A DNA stretch of 33,827 nucleotides from contig MKVT01000012.1 in assembly GCA_001898935.1 (NCBI GenBank), positions 1-33,827 of the forward strand, written 5' to 3'. This stretch comes from Paludibacter sp. 47-17. Its GTDB lineage: Bacteria; Bacteroidota; Bacteroidia; Bacteroidales; Paludibacteraceae. Shown in pieces: positions 1 to 7,173 of the stretch. Each line of letters begins with the position of its first letter. Within the stretch, counting starts at the first letter, position 1. The notes under the pieces are model-generated. The model had not been told where the DNA came from. It saw only the letters and a program-made list of their open reading frames with translations, and ran no database searches. The translations under genes and the position numbers were made by a program.

Positions 1-1561
1 CCGTGATTTCGGCGCCTTCAGCCACTTGGGCGGGGGTGAGTGTAGTGGCGCTTAACGTGATTCCGGCAGGAGCGGTAAGCGTAGCATTGGCTGTCAAGTT
101 ACCTCCGCTTACGGTGAAGTTGCGGGCCAGGGTGTTCGGGTCGAAGAACAAATCTTCGGGAGCAGCTACCAGGTAAGGCGAGCCGTCGCTGATATAGCTC
201 AGACGGAAATTGTCGACACCTACATAATTACCGCCATTCACCACTTCATAACCGATTTCGAGTTTGTTGTCGGTAACGGTAACCAATAAAGTTTTGTCCT
301 GGTTGCCGAATACTTCGGCACGTTCGGCATTGGCGTATACAAATGCACCACCGATATTGTCGGCATGATTCAGTGCGGCAGCCGATACGCGGTAAATACC
401 ATTCGGAAGATCGGAAATCACCTGCGACAGTTTCAGTCCGGTCCAGTTGCCCGAAGCTTTCCAGCGTTCAACATAGGTGTTTCCGGCTTTCAATGGGAAC
501 GAAGTATTGGTTTGGGCAACGAATCCGCCCACATTGGTCCAACCTGCCGTAGCATTGGTTTCGAAGCTGGGGTTCACGATTAACGATGTAATATCGACAG
601 GAAGGGTAGTCCATGCAGCCTTGCGTTCCTGGATTTTTACAGCCGAATGTACATTACGGATGGCCGTAAGTAGCAGTCCGGTGTTTTCCAGAATCTGTTG
701 CGAAGTAGCAGCGCCGTTATCGTATACCGTCTGGGCGGCAGCGATGGCTGCGGTCAGGTCGGCATATACGGTCGAAGTGCCTACCGGTTTCGGATCGGCA
801 GCTACCACCTTGGCCGAGTCGAGCATCTGTTTCAATTCTACTTTATCGACCGTGTTGGAAACAATGCGTACATGGTCGAAGAAAATACGGCCTACCGAAC
901 CCGAACCTACGTTGGCCGATGTAATACCTACCTGGATTTTACCGGCTGTAGTGGTATAAATTTTAAAGTTCACCGTGTCGGTTGTCCATGCAGCCATCGG
1001 GAAGGTGGTGCGTACCGAAATTACTGCGGTTCCACCGGTGGGAGCCCATCCGACCCGTGAAGGACTGTTGGCGCTGGGGCCGGAGTTGTAGGCCTTGTAG
1101 ATGATCGAGTAGCTTCCTGCCGGCAGACTCACATTTTGCGTATAAGTAACCGTGCCCGACCAGGCAGTGGAGATACCCAGTGCGGCATTACCTGCGCCGG
1201 TTGCTCCGTCGGGACCGGTTGCAGGGATAAATCCGTAGGTCGTACCTGAAAGATTGATTGTACCGGCATAGCCGTATTCGAAGGTAGCAGCGGCCGAGTT
1301 ATCGCCGATCTGGCCCCGTGTCCATCCGGTTACTTCCTTGATGTTGGCGCCGGCATTAGCCGAACCGAGGTTTTCGGCAACAGCGTCGAATTTGTAGTTG
1401 GCGTTGGTGTTGAAGTCGGCATTGGTAAGATAGGTCGACGTAACATCGGTTTGAGCTGTAGTGTTTACAGCCAGGGCGAGCGCCACCGCCAGGGGCGCAT
1501 ACAATTTGCTGAATTTCAGCGAGCGCGCGTAGCGCTTGAAATTACAAAGTAATGATTTCAT
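1..1561 (-). CDS. Secreted multi-domain beta-sandwich protein, N-terminal 520 residues (3' end off window)
   Basis: An open frame runs leftward from the ATG at 1561-1559 off the window edge. The first 36 or so residues form a signal peptide with an unusually long basic N-region (MKSLLCNFKRYARSLKFSK), a hydrophobic core (APLAVALALAV) and a cleavage site near TAQ-TD. Two galactose-binding-like or CBM-like beta-sandwich units follow: one at about 45-230, one at about 325-470. Each begins with an N-x-x-F and GW signature (NADFNT, NPSFETN) and contains a paired strand motif (YTQNVSLPAGSY, LSQVISDLPNGIY). Between them, at about 240-310, lies a helical segment resembling FIVAR modules (AIAAAQTVYDNGAA). 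The last visible part (about 475-520) starts another beta domain (NFTVSGGNLTANATL). No catalytic domain is visible. A surface or secreted carbohydrate-binding or adhesin-like protein is the best inference; a hydrolase or sorting domain could lie beyond the edge. Confidence 0.8.
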   Translation of the reverse strand, partial: MKSLLCNFKRYARSLKFSKLYAPLAVALALAVNTTAQTDVTSTYLTNADFNTNANYKFDAVAENLGSANAGANIKEVTGWTRGQIGDNSAAATFEYGYAGTINLSGTTYGFIPATGPDGATGAGNAALGISTAWSGTVTYTQNVSLPAGSYSIIYKAYNSGPSANSPSRVGWAPTGGTAVISVRTTFPMAAWTTDTVNFKIYTTTAGKIQVGITSANVGSGSVGRIFFDHVRIVSNTVDKVELKQMLDSAKVVAADPKPVGTSTVYADLTAAIAAAQTVYDNGAATSQQILENTGLLLTAIRNVHSAVKIQERKAAWTTLPVDITSLIVNPSFETNATAGWTNVGGFVAQTNTSFPLKAGNTYVERWKASGNWTGLKLSQVISDLPNGIYRVSAAALNHADNIGGAFVYANAERAEVFGNQDKTLLVTVTDNKLEIGYEVVNGGNYVGVDNFRLSYISDGSPYLVAAPEDLFFDPNTLARNFTVSGGNLTANATLTAPAGITLSATTLTPAQVAEGAEIT

Positions 1562-1639
1562 GATACCCGTTATTGTTTTAATTGATTAAGAAATATAACA
1601 ATGCGAAATAAGCGCAAAATCAATTAACGACGGGTGACA

Positions 1640-1682
1640 ATTCAGTCAAATGGGGCGAAAATCCGACTGAATAGTTAGTAAC
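1640..1682. repeat. 8-bp inverted repeat between recJ and the secreted-protein gene
   Basis: ATTCAGTC (1640-1647) is perfectly complementary to GACTGAAT (1675-1682), with a 27-base spacer. It lies downstream of recJ and about 80-120 bases upstream of the start at 1561. No T-run follows in either direction, so an intrinsic terminator is not convincing. It could be an mRNA stem or a protein-binding dyad. Confidence 0.35.
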
Positions 1683-1715
1683 AGTTAATAAGTAGCGGTT
1701 TCGGCCGGATCCCGG

Positions 1716-3428
1716 TTACCTGATGCTCTTTATCAGCAGTTGGGTAAGGGTGTTACCTGCGAAGGTGTTTTCTTCGATGGTATAACAGATGTCGATAGGG
1801 CGGTTCGATTTCAGGTCGGTGAAATGTAGTCCCATGCCGAAAGCAATTCCGTTCATGGGTGTGGTAGAGCTGTCGTCGAACAGTTCGAGCTTCAGGTGTT
1901 CCTGCCCCTTGCCTACCAGCTTGCTGTTGCCGGTGTCGCGCACGCCGGTGGTGGCAAATACCGGTTTCATATTGCCGGGGCCGAAGGGACTGAACTGCTT
2001 CAGTACCGATACGAACTGGGGGGTGATTTCGCTGAACGGGATCACGGCGTCGATGTCGATAAGCGGCGACATTTGTTCTTCGGTGATGGTGCTGGCTACA
2101 TATTCCTCCATCCGCTTTTTAAATAAGGGTACGTTTTCTTCCTTCATCGAAAGTCCGGCAGCATAACGGTGTCCTCCGAAGTTCTCGAGCAGGTCGCGGC
2201 AGGAGTCGATAGCTTTGTATACATCGAATCCGGGAACCGAGCGGGCCGATCCCGAGGCCAGGCCATTGGAATACGTGAGCACCACGGCCGGTTTGTAAAA
2301 TTCCTCGGCCAGTCGCGACGCCACGATGCCGATTACTCCTTTGTGCCAGTCGGGTTTGTAAACCACGATCGACTTGCTTTCCTCGTATTCTTTATTGGAG
2401 GCAATAAGCCGGATGGCTTCGTCGGTAATATTTTTGTCGAGATCCTTGCGGTCGTTGTTGTATTCGTTGATGGTTCCGCTTTTCTCCTTGGCAAACGACA
2501 TGTCGTTGGATACCATCAATTCGACGGCTTCGGTAGCCAGTTTCATACGCCCCGAAGCATTGATACGGGGGCCGATTTTAAAAACGATATCGCTGATGGT
2601 TATTTCTTTATCGGCCAGGTTGCACACTTCGAGAATACTTTTTACCCCGATGCTGGGATGGCTGTTCAGTTGCCGGAGACCATGGAAGGCCAGGATGCGG
2701 TTTTCGCCGGTGATGGGTACGATATCCGATGCTATGCTCAGGGCCAGCAGGTCGAGCAGGGGCTCGAGCTCCGAGAAGGGGATGCTGTTGCGCGATGCAA
2801 AGGCCTGCAGGAGTTTAAATCCTACTCCGCAGCCCGAAAGGTGCTTGAACGGATACCCGCAATCGGGACGTTTGGGGTCGAGTACGGCTACCGCGTTGGG
2901 AAGCTGCTCGTCGGGGGTATGATGGTCGCAGATTATAAAATCGATTCCCGCTTCACGGGCGTACTCGATTTTATCGATGGCCTTGATTCCGCAATCGAGC
3001 GCCACCACCAGCTTGCAACCCTGCTCACGGGCGAAGTCGATGCCCTGGTACGAAATTCCGTAACCTTCGTTGTAGCGGTCGGGGATGTAGAAGTCGACAT
3101 TGTCGTAAAACTTCTTCAGAAATTTATAAACCAACGATACAGAGGTAGTTCCGTCTACATCGTAGTCGCCGTAAACCAGAATTCTTTCTTTGCGATGTAC
3201 AGCCTTCGTGAGTCGTTCCACTGCCTTTTCCATATCGGCCATCAGAAAAGGATCGTGCAGATCCTCTAACCGTGGCTTGAAAAATTTGGTTGCTTCTGCG
3301 GGGCTTTGTATCCCCCTTTGCAGGAGCAGTTGTGCAAGTATAGGACTGATATTTAATGCAGCTGTTAGTTCGTTTTGTTTGTCAATTTTCTGATTTATAG
3401 GCTCTTTTACTTTCCATTCGGGAGTCAT
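1716..3428 (-). CDS. recJ: Single-stranded-DNA-specific 5'-3' exonuclease RecJ
   Basis: This 570-residue protein is the RecJ nuclease, which degrades single-stranded DNA 5' to 3' in recombination and mismatch or base-excision repair. The DHH-superfamily metal-binding motifs are present in order: DYDVDG (88-93), DCG (145-147), DHHTPDE (168-174) and a later INASGR motif in the DHHA1-linked core. A C-terminal OB-fold region with the FGPGN motif follows. The length is normal for the family. An ATG 18 codons further upstream (3482) is in frame, but residues before MTPEWK are low-complexity and overlap the predicted promoter, so 3428 was chosen. The gene stands alone and is divergent from the sugar-transferase operon. 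Confidence 0.95.
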   Translation of the reverse strand: MTPEWKVKEPINQKIDKQNELTAALNISPILAQLLLQRGIQSPAEATKFFKPRLEDLHDPFLMADMEKAVERLTKAVHRKERILVYGDYDVDGTTSVSLVYKFLKKFYDNVDFYIPDRYNEGYGISYQGIDFAREQGCKLVVALDCGIKAIDKIEYAREAGIDFIICDHHTPDEQLPNAVAVLDPKRPDCGYPFKHLSGCGVGFKLLQAFASRNSIPFSELEPLLDLLALSIASDIVPITGENRILAFHGLRQLNSHPSIGVKSILEVCNLADKEITISDIVFKIGPRINASGRMKLATEAVELMVSNDMSFAKEKSGTINEYNNDRKDLDKNITDEAIRLIASNKEYEESKSIVVYKPDWHKGVIGIVASRLAEEFYKPAVVLTYSNGLASGSARSVPGFDVYKAIDSCRDLLENFGGHRYAAGLSMKEENVPLFKKRMEEYVASTITEEQMSPLIDIDAVIPFSEITPQFVSVLKQFSPFGPGNMKPVFATTGVRDTGNSKLVGKGQEHLKLELFDDSSTTPMNGIAFGMGLHFTDLKSNRPIDICYTIEENTFAGNTLTQLLIKSIR

Positions 3429-3451
3429 TTGAGTTATTTTTTTTAAAGTTG

Positions 3452-3482
3452 TAAAGGTAGTGTTTTTTTTTGATGCAACCAA
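3452..3482 (-). promoter_or_regulatory. Predicted recJ promoter
   Basis: On the minus strand TTG (3482-3480) lies 20 bases before TACCTTTA (3459-3452), a 7/8 match to the Bacteroidetes -7 element TAnnTTTG. It sits 23 bases upstream of the chosen recJ start and supports that start. It overlaps the opposing promoter for the sugar transferase. Confidence 0.5.
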
Positions 3483-3503
3483 TAAGAAAAATCCTTATCT
3501 TTG
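3469..3503 (+). promoter_or_regulatory. Predicted promoter of the sugar transferase-ClC-xseB operon
   Basis: TTTG (3469-3472) and TATCTTTG (3496-3503, exact TAnnTTTG) are 23 bases apart, slightly longer than the usual 19-21. The start codon is 36 bases downstream. It interleaves with the recJ promoter on the other strand. Confidence 0.6.
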
Positions 3504-3539
3504 CAGATGTGCTGAAAGCGCACCGAATTTTTGGTATGA

Positions 3540-4943
3540 ATGGATAAGCGTACTCTTCTCATAAAATTTATTTCCTTCGATGTGCTGGCAGCACTCATCG
3601 TGTGGTTGTTGTTTATGGTTTTCCGAAAGACTGTGGTGGATGCTCAGATTTTCAGTCAGGTGAAAATATTTATGCCCAACTACGATTTTTTATCGGGATT
3701 TGTCTTTTTTCCAATGAGTTGCCTGTTCGTTCATTCCTTGTCGGGATTCTACCGCCGTCCCGAGCGTCAGACCAAAACCGTTGCCATCCTTACCACTTTC
3801 GTTTCATCGCTCATTGTTTCCATCGTCATCTTTTTCGTGCTGATGCTCGACGATATCGTAGTGTCGTACAAATATTATTATTATTCGTTGCTGGTGTTGT
3901 TCGGACTCATGTTTTCGGTGACGCTTGTTTTCAGGATGTATCAATACCTGCAAATCAGGCAGGCCTACCGGTCGAAACGGCGCACCATCAACACGCTTAT
4001 TATCGGTACCGGTAAAAAGGCGGCGAAAATGGCCCAGGAAGTGGAGAATAATGCCGAGGAATATACCCTGAAAGGTTTTGTGCATGTCGATCATCAGCCC
4101 AACGAAGTGCCCCGCGACCAGGTGGTGGGTTATATCAACGGTATCGGCGATATTATTCAGAAATACGATATTAAAGATGTGATTATTTCGCTCGATCAAA
4201 CCGATGAGCACCAGTTGTTCCGGCTTATCAACGCTATGTACAGTTACGATGTGGATATCCGCTTTACGCCCCGTTTGTACGAAATTCTGACCGGCGGTTC
4301 GCGCATCAGGATGATGGGGGTGAGTCCGCTGGTGAACATCACCAACCTGAACATGCCCGACTGGCAATTCAGTGTCAAGCGCTATTTCGATATCGTGTTT
4401 GCATTGGTGTTGTTGTTGGTCGTGTCGCCTTTGATGATTTATTTCATGTTCCGGATAAAAACCGATTCACCGGGGCCGGTGTTTTACCTGCAGGAGCGCA
4501 TCGGCTATCTGGGCAAGCCTTTTAAAATTGTGAAGTTCCGCACGATGTACGACGGTTCGGAAAACGGAGTGCCGCGGCTCAGTAGCGCCAACGATGAGCG
4601 CATAACGCCGCTGGGGCGCATGATGCGTAAGTACCGGGTGGATGAGTTGCCGCAGCTGTGGAATATCCTGAAAGGCGATATGAGCGTGGTGGGACCGCGG
4701 CCGGAACGGAAATACTTTATCGATCAGATTATCGAACAAGCACCTTATTACTGTTTATTGTATAAAATTCGTCCGGGATTGACTTCGTGGGGACCGATTC
4801 GTATTGGTTATTCGGATACGGTGGAGAAGATGATCGAGCGACTCAATTATGATATTATTTACCTCGACAATATGTCGCTTACCACCGATTTTAAGATTCT
4901 GGCTCAAACAGTGGAGATAATATTTAAAGGTAAAGGAGTGTAA
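3540..4943 (+). CDS. Polyprenyl-phosphate sugar-1-phosphate transferase (exopolysaccharide/capsule initiating enzyme)
   Basis: This 467-residue membrane enzyme should transfer a sugar-1-phosphate from a nucleotide sugar to undecaprenyl phosphate, the first step of a surface-polysaccharide repeat unit. Four N-terminal membrane segments are visible (about 10-30, 50-70, 82-104 and 114-132). A nucleotide-binding-like domain follows, with LIIGTGKKAAK at about 153-163. A fifth hydrophobic helix (283-305) leads into the bacterial sugar-transferase catalytic domain, with SPGPVFYLQERIG (310-322), KFRTM (332-336), DELPQLWN (368-375) and GPRPE (385-389). The architecture fits the WcaJ/WbaP-like full-length class. 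The donor sugar cannot be told. No other capsule genes adjoin it; the next gene (ClC) begins 5 bases after its stop, so the two are probably co-transcribed. Confidence 0.9.
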   Translation: MDKRTLLIKFISFDVLAALIVWLLFMVFRKTVVDAQIFSQVKIFMPNYDFLSGFVFFPMSCLFVHSLSGFYRRPERQTKTVAILTTFVSSLIVSIVIFFVLMLDDIVVSYKYYYYSLLVLFGLMFSVTLVFRMYQYLQIRQAYRSKRRTINTLIIGTGKKAAKMAQEVENNAEEYTLKGFVHVDHQPNEVPRDQVVGYINGIGDIIQKYDIKDVIISLDQTDEHQLFRLINAMYSYDVDIRFTPRLYEILTGGSRIRMMGVSPLVNITNLNMPDWQFSVKRYFDIVFALVLLLVVSPLMIYFMFRIKTDSPGPVFYLQERIGYLGKPFKIVKFRTMYDGSENGVPRLSSANDERITPLGRMMRKYRVDELPQLWNILKGDMSVVGPRPERKYFIDQIIEQAPYYCLLYKIRPGLTSWGPIRIGYSDTVEKMIERLNYDIIYLDNMSLTTDFKILAQTVEIIFKGKGV

Positions 4944-4948
4944 GGGGT

Positions 4949-6727
4949 ATGGAGAAAGCCGATTGGTATTTGAAAATGATTCAGTGGCGCGAGAAGCGTA
5001 TCGGTCAGCGTCAGTTTGTGCTGATCCTGAGCGTGGTGATCGGCTTCGCTACTTCGGTTGCAGCTAATTTGCTGAAGGGGTTCATTCATTTTATCCAGAA
5101 TTTTGTTACCGAGAGCGCTTCGCGTTTCGAGCTCAACTACTGGTATCTTATTTTTCCTTCGGTAGGTATTCTGCTGGCTTCGTTGTTTGTGCGGTATATT
5201 GTGAAGGACGATATCAGTCACGGGGTTACGCGTATTTTATATGCGATTTCGCAACGCAAAAGTATTTTGAAATTGCATAATACATGGTCGTCGCTGGTGG
5301 GTAGTTCGGTTACGATCGGTTTCGGCGGGTCGGTAGGAGCCGAGGCGCCTATCGTGCTCACGGGTTCGGCCATCGCCTCCAACCTGGGGAAGTTTTTCAA
5401 ACTCGATCAGAAGACGCTGATGTTGTTGATAGGCTGTGGGGCTGCGGGTGCGATCGGGGGTATTTTTAAGGCGCCCATTGCCGGGCTGGTGTTTACGCTC
5501 GAAGTGTTGATGCTCGATATGACGATGGCGTCGGTGGTGCCCATATTGCTGACTTCGGTAACCGCCACTACGTTCACCTATATTTTCGCGGGAAGTGCCT
5601 TCATGTTTAATTTTACGAATTACGAGCCCTTTATGGTAGAGCGTATCCCGCAGTTCGTGATCCTTGGAATTGTTTGCGGGCTGGTGTCGTTGTATTTTAC
5701 CCGCGGGATGATGAAGGCCGAGGGTTTCTTCAAAAAAATTAAGAAGCCGGTGTGGAAGTTGCTGGCGGCCGGTTCGTTGCTCAGCTTGCTTATTTTTGTA
5801 TTTCCGCCTTTGTATGGCGAAGGATACAATACCATCGAGGCGCTTATCAACGGACATTCGGAGGATGTGATGAACAATAGTTTGTTTCTTAATTTCGGCG
5901 ATTCGGTCTGGGTGTTGCTGGCTTATCTGGTGTTTATTATTCTTTTTAAGCTGCTGGCTACGGCTGCCACCAACGGGGCCGGGGGGGTAGGAGGGATTTT
6001 TGCTCCGTCGTTATTCCTGGGAAGTATCACCGGATTTGTAGTGGCTACGCTCATCAATATCGTTGGCTTCGAAGCATCGCCGGCCAATTTTTCGCTGGCG
6101 GGCATGTCGGGGGTGATGTCGGGGGTGATGCATGCGCCGCTTACGGGTATCTTTCTGATTGCCGAACTTACCGGGAGTTATGGTTTGTTTATGGCGCTGA
6201 TGATTGTGTCCACCATTTCCTATCTCACGATTATCGTATTCGAGAAACACAGTTTGTATGCGATGCGGCTGGCCGAGAAGGGCGAACTGATCACGCATAA
6301 TAAAGATAAGGCGGTGCTTACGCTCATGAAGATGGACAATGTGATAGAGACCGATCTGCAGGTATTGTCGCCGGAGATGACCCTGGGCGAGTTGGTGAAA
6401 GTAATCTCGAAGTCGCGCCGGAATATTTTCCCGGTTGTTGAACCCGGAACGGGCCGGCTTCAGGGGGTCGTATTGCTGGACGAAGTGCGTAATATCATGT
6501 TCCGTCCCGAGCTGTACGGTCGTTTCACCGTGCGTAAACTGATGATTTCGCCTCCAGCAACCATTCAGCAGCATTTGCCTATGGAGAAGGTGATGCAGAT
6601 TTTTGAGGACACCGGCGCCTGGAACCTTCCGGTGGTGGATAAGGAAATGCGGTATGTGGGGTATGTGTCGAAATCGAAGATATTCAGTACTTACCGGCAT
6701 GTACTTGTGCACTTCAGCGACGAATAG
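4949..6727 (+). CDS. ClC-family chloride channel/transporter with C-terminal CBS pair
   Basis: A 592-residue inner-membrane ClC protein with cytosolic tandem CBS domains (about 455-580) that may sense nucleotides. Core motifs are recognisable. GAEAP (130-134) corresponds to GREGP and carries the external gating glutamate as E132. APIAGLVFTLEV (175-186) corresponds to APLAGILFIIEE of the E. coli exchanger. GIFAPSLFLG is the later ion-binding helix start. The residue aligned to the E. coli internal proton glutamate (E203) is valine (V186), and GSGIP is replaced by ISHGV. The start codon follows an AAGGGG ribosome-binding site, 5 bases after the sugar-transferase stop; xseB follows after 13 bases. 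Whether it is an H+/Cl- exchanger or a passive channel is open. Confidence 0.93.
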   Translation: MEKADWYLKMIQWREKRIGQRQFVLILSVVIGFATSVAANLLKGFIHFIQNFVTESASRFELNYWYLIFPSVGILLASLFVRYIVKDDISHGVTRILYAISQRKSILKLHNTWSSLVGSSVTIGFGGSVGAEAPIVLTGSAIASNLGKFFKLDQKTLMLLIGCGAAGAIGGIFKAPIAGLVFTLEVLMLDMTMASVVPILLTSVTATTFTYIFAGSAFMFNFTNYEPFMVERIPQFVILGIVCGLVSLYFTRGMMKAEGFFKKIKKPVWKLLAAGSLLSLLIFVFPPLYGEGYNTIEALINGHSEDVMNNSLFLNFGDSVWVLLAYLVFIILFKLLATAATNGAGGVGGIFAPSLFLGSITGFVVATLINIVGFEASPANFSLAGMSGVMSGVMHAPLTGIFLIAELTGSYGLFMALMIVSTISYLTIIVFEKHSLYAMRLAEKGELITHNKDKAVLTLMKMDNVIETDLQVLSPEMTLGELVKVISKSRRNIFPVVEPGTGRLQGVVLLDEVRNIMFRPELYGRFTVRKLMISPPATIQQHLPMEKVMQIFEDTGAWNLPVVDKEMRYVGYVSKSKIFSTYRHVLVHFSDE

Positions 6728-6740
6728 AAAAGGATACTAT

Positions 6741-6941
6741 ATGGGAAAGAAAAATGAAATGACCTACTCGCAGGCAGTTGCCGAGTTGGAGAATATTGTA
6801 AAGTCGCTCGAAAGCAGCGACAAGGCTAACCTCGATCTGATTGCGCAACAGGTGAAGCGTGCTTCGGAACTCATGGAGTTCTGCCGGAAGCAATTGACGG
6901 TTATTGACGATGAAATCCAAAAAATTGTTGAAGGCATATAA
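6741..6941 (+). CDS. xseB: Exodeoxyribonuclease VII small subunit
   Basis: A 66-residue mostly helical protein with the XseB pattern: MTYSQAVAELENIVKSLES followed by LIAQQVKRASELMEFCRKQL. It binds the large subunit XseA to form exonuclease VII, which degrades single-stranded DNA from both ends. The longer frame reaching back to 6603 overlaps the ClC gene and is not coding there; the ATG at 6741 follows AAAGGA at 6728-6733. The gene ends the three-gene operon and is closed by a strong hairpin. xseA, often adjacent in relatives, is not in this window. Confidence 0.92.
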   Translation: MGKKNEMTYSQAVAELENIVKSLESSDKANLDLIAQQVKRASELMEFCRKQLTVIDDEIQKIVEGI

Positions 6942-6990
6942 GATAATTTAGCTATTAAAATCTAATTGTAATTAACAGTTTCGGATTTAC

Positions 6991-7025
6991 AAAAAGTGGC
7001 GGTAAGATGATTATCGCCACTTTTT
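6991..7025 (+). terminator. Intrinsic terminator after xseB
   Basis: AAAAAGTGGCG (6991-7001) pairs perfectly with CGCCACTTTTT (7015-7025) around a 13-base loop, and the T-run forms the 3' arm. It should end the sugar transferase-ClC-xseB transcript and insulate the SusC promoter just downstream. Confidence 0.85.
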
Positions 7026-7081
7026 GTATACAAAAGATCGGGTATGCGCGAAATTATTTTCTTTATGACAGTTATTGCCTA

Positions 7082-7111
7082 TTGTTTATTAAAAAACTAT
7101 CTCTATATTTG
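7082..7111 (+). promoter_or_regulatory. Promoter of susCD pair 1
   Basis: TTG (7082-7084), 19 bases, then TATATTTG (7104-7111): an exact match to the Bacteroidetes housekeeping promoter. Transcription would begin near 7118, so the in-frame ATG at 7117 cannot be the start. The same spacing is repeated before the second susC. Confidence 0.75.
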
Positions 7112-7140
7112 CGATCGTGAAATGTAAACGTGAATTAACG

Positions 7141-7173
7141 AACTTGAAGTTAAATTTAAAAAACGGTAAATTT
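7141..7173 (+). promoter_or_regulatory. Conserved susC leader with AACTTGAAGTT dyad
   Basis: The 5' untranslated region contains AACTTGAAGTT (7141-7151), an odd-length perfect dyad, 22 bases before the start codon. An identical 14-base block (AACTTGAAGTTAAA) and an identical 21-base block spanning the start codon (7165-7185) also occur upstream of susC 2. A one-base loop rules out a simple RNA hairpin, so a DNA-binding site, a translation-enhancing leader or simple shared ancestry are the options. Confidence 0.5.

Noticed and set aside
477-1060. Plus-strand open frames at the left end
   Set aside because: They are shadows of the minus-strand secreted protein, whose signal peptide and repeated domains are clear.
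1616-1623. TGATTTTG on the minus strand as promoter of the secreted protein
   Set aside because: It mismatches the second base of TAnnTTTG, and the nearest TTG or TTTG elements are at unsuitable distances.
2169-3269. 366-codon open frame antisense to recJ
   Set aside because: recJ motifs are intact on the other strand, and the translated antisense protein shows no family features.
7141-7151. AACTTGAAGTT as an RNA hairpin
   Set aside because: The arms are separated by a single base, which cannot form an RNA loop; kept only as a possible DNA dyad or leader motif.
7117-7173. Upstream in-frame ATG for susC 1
   Set aside because: It coincides with the predicted transcription start and would bury the signal peptide behind 19 charged residues.
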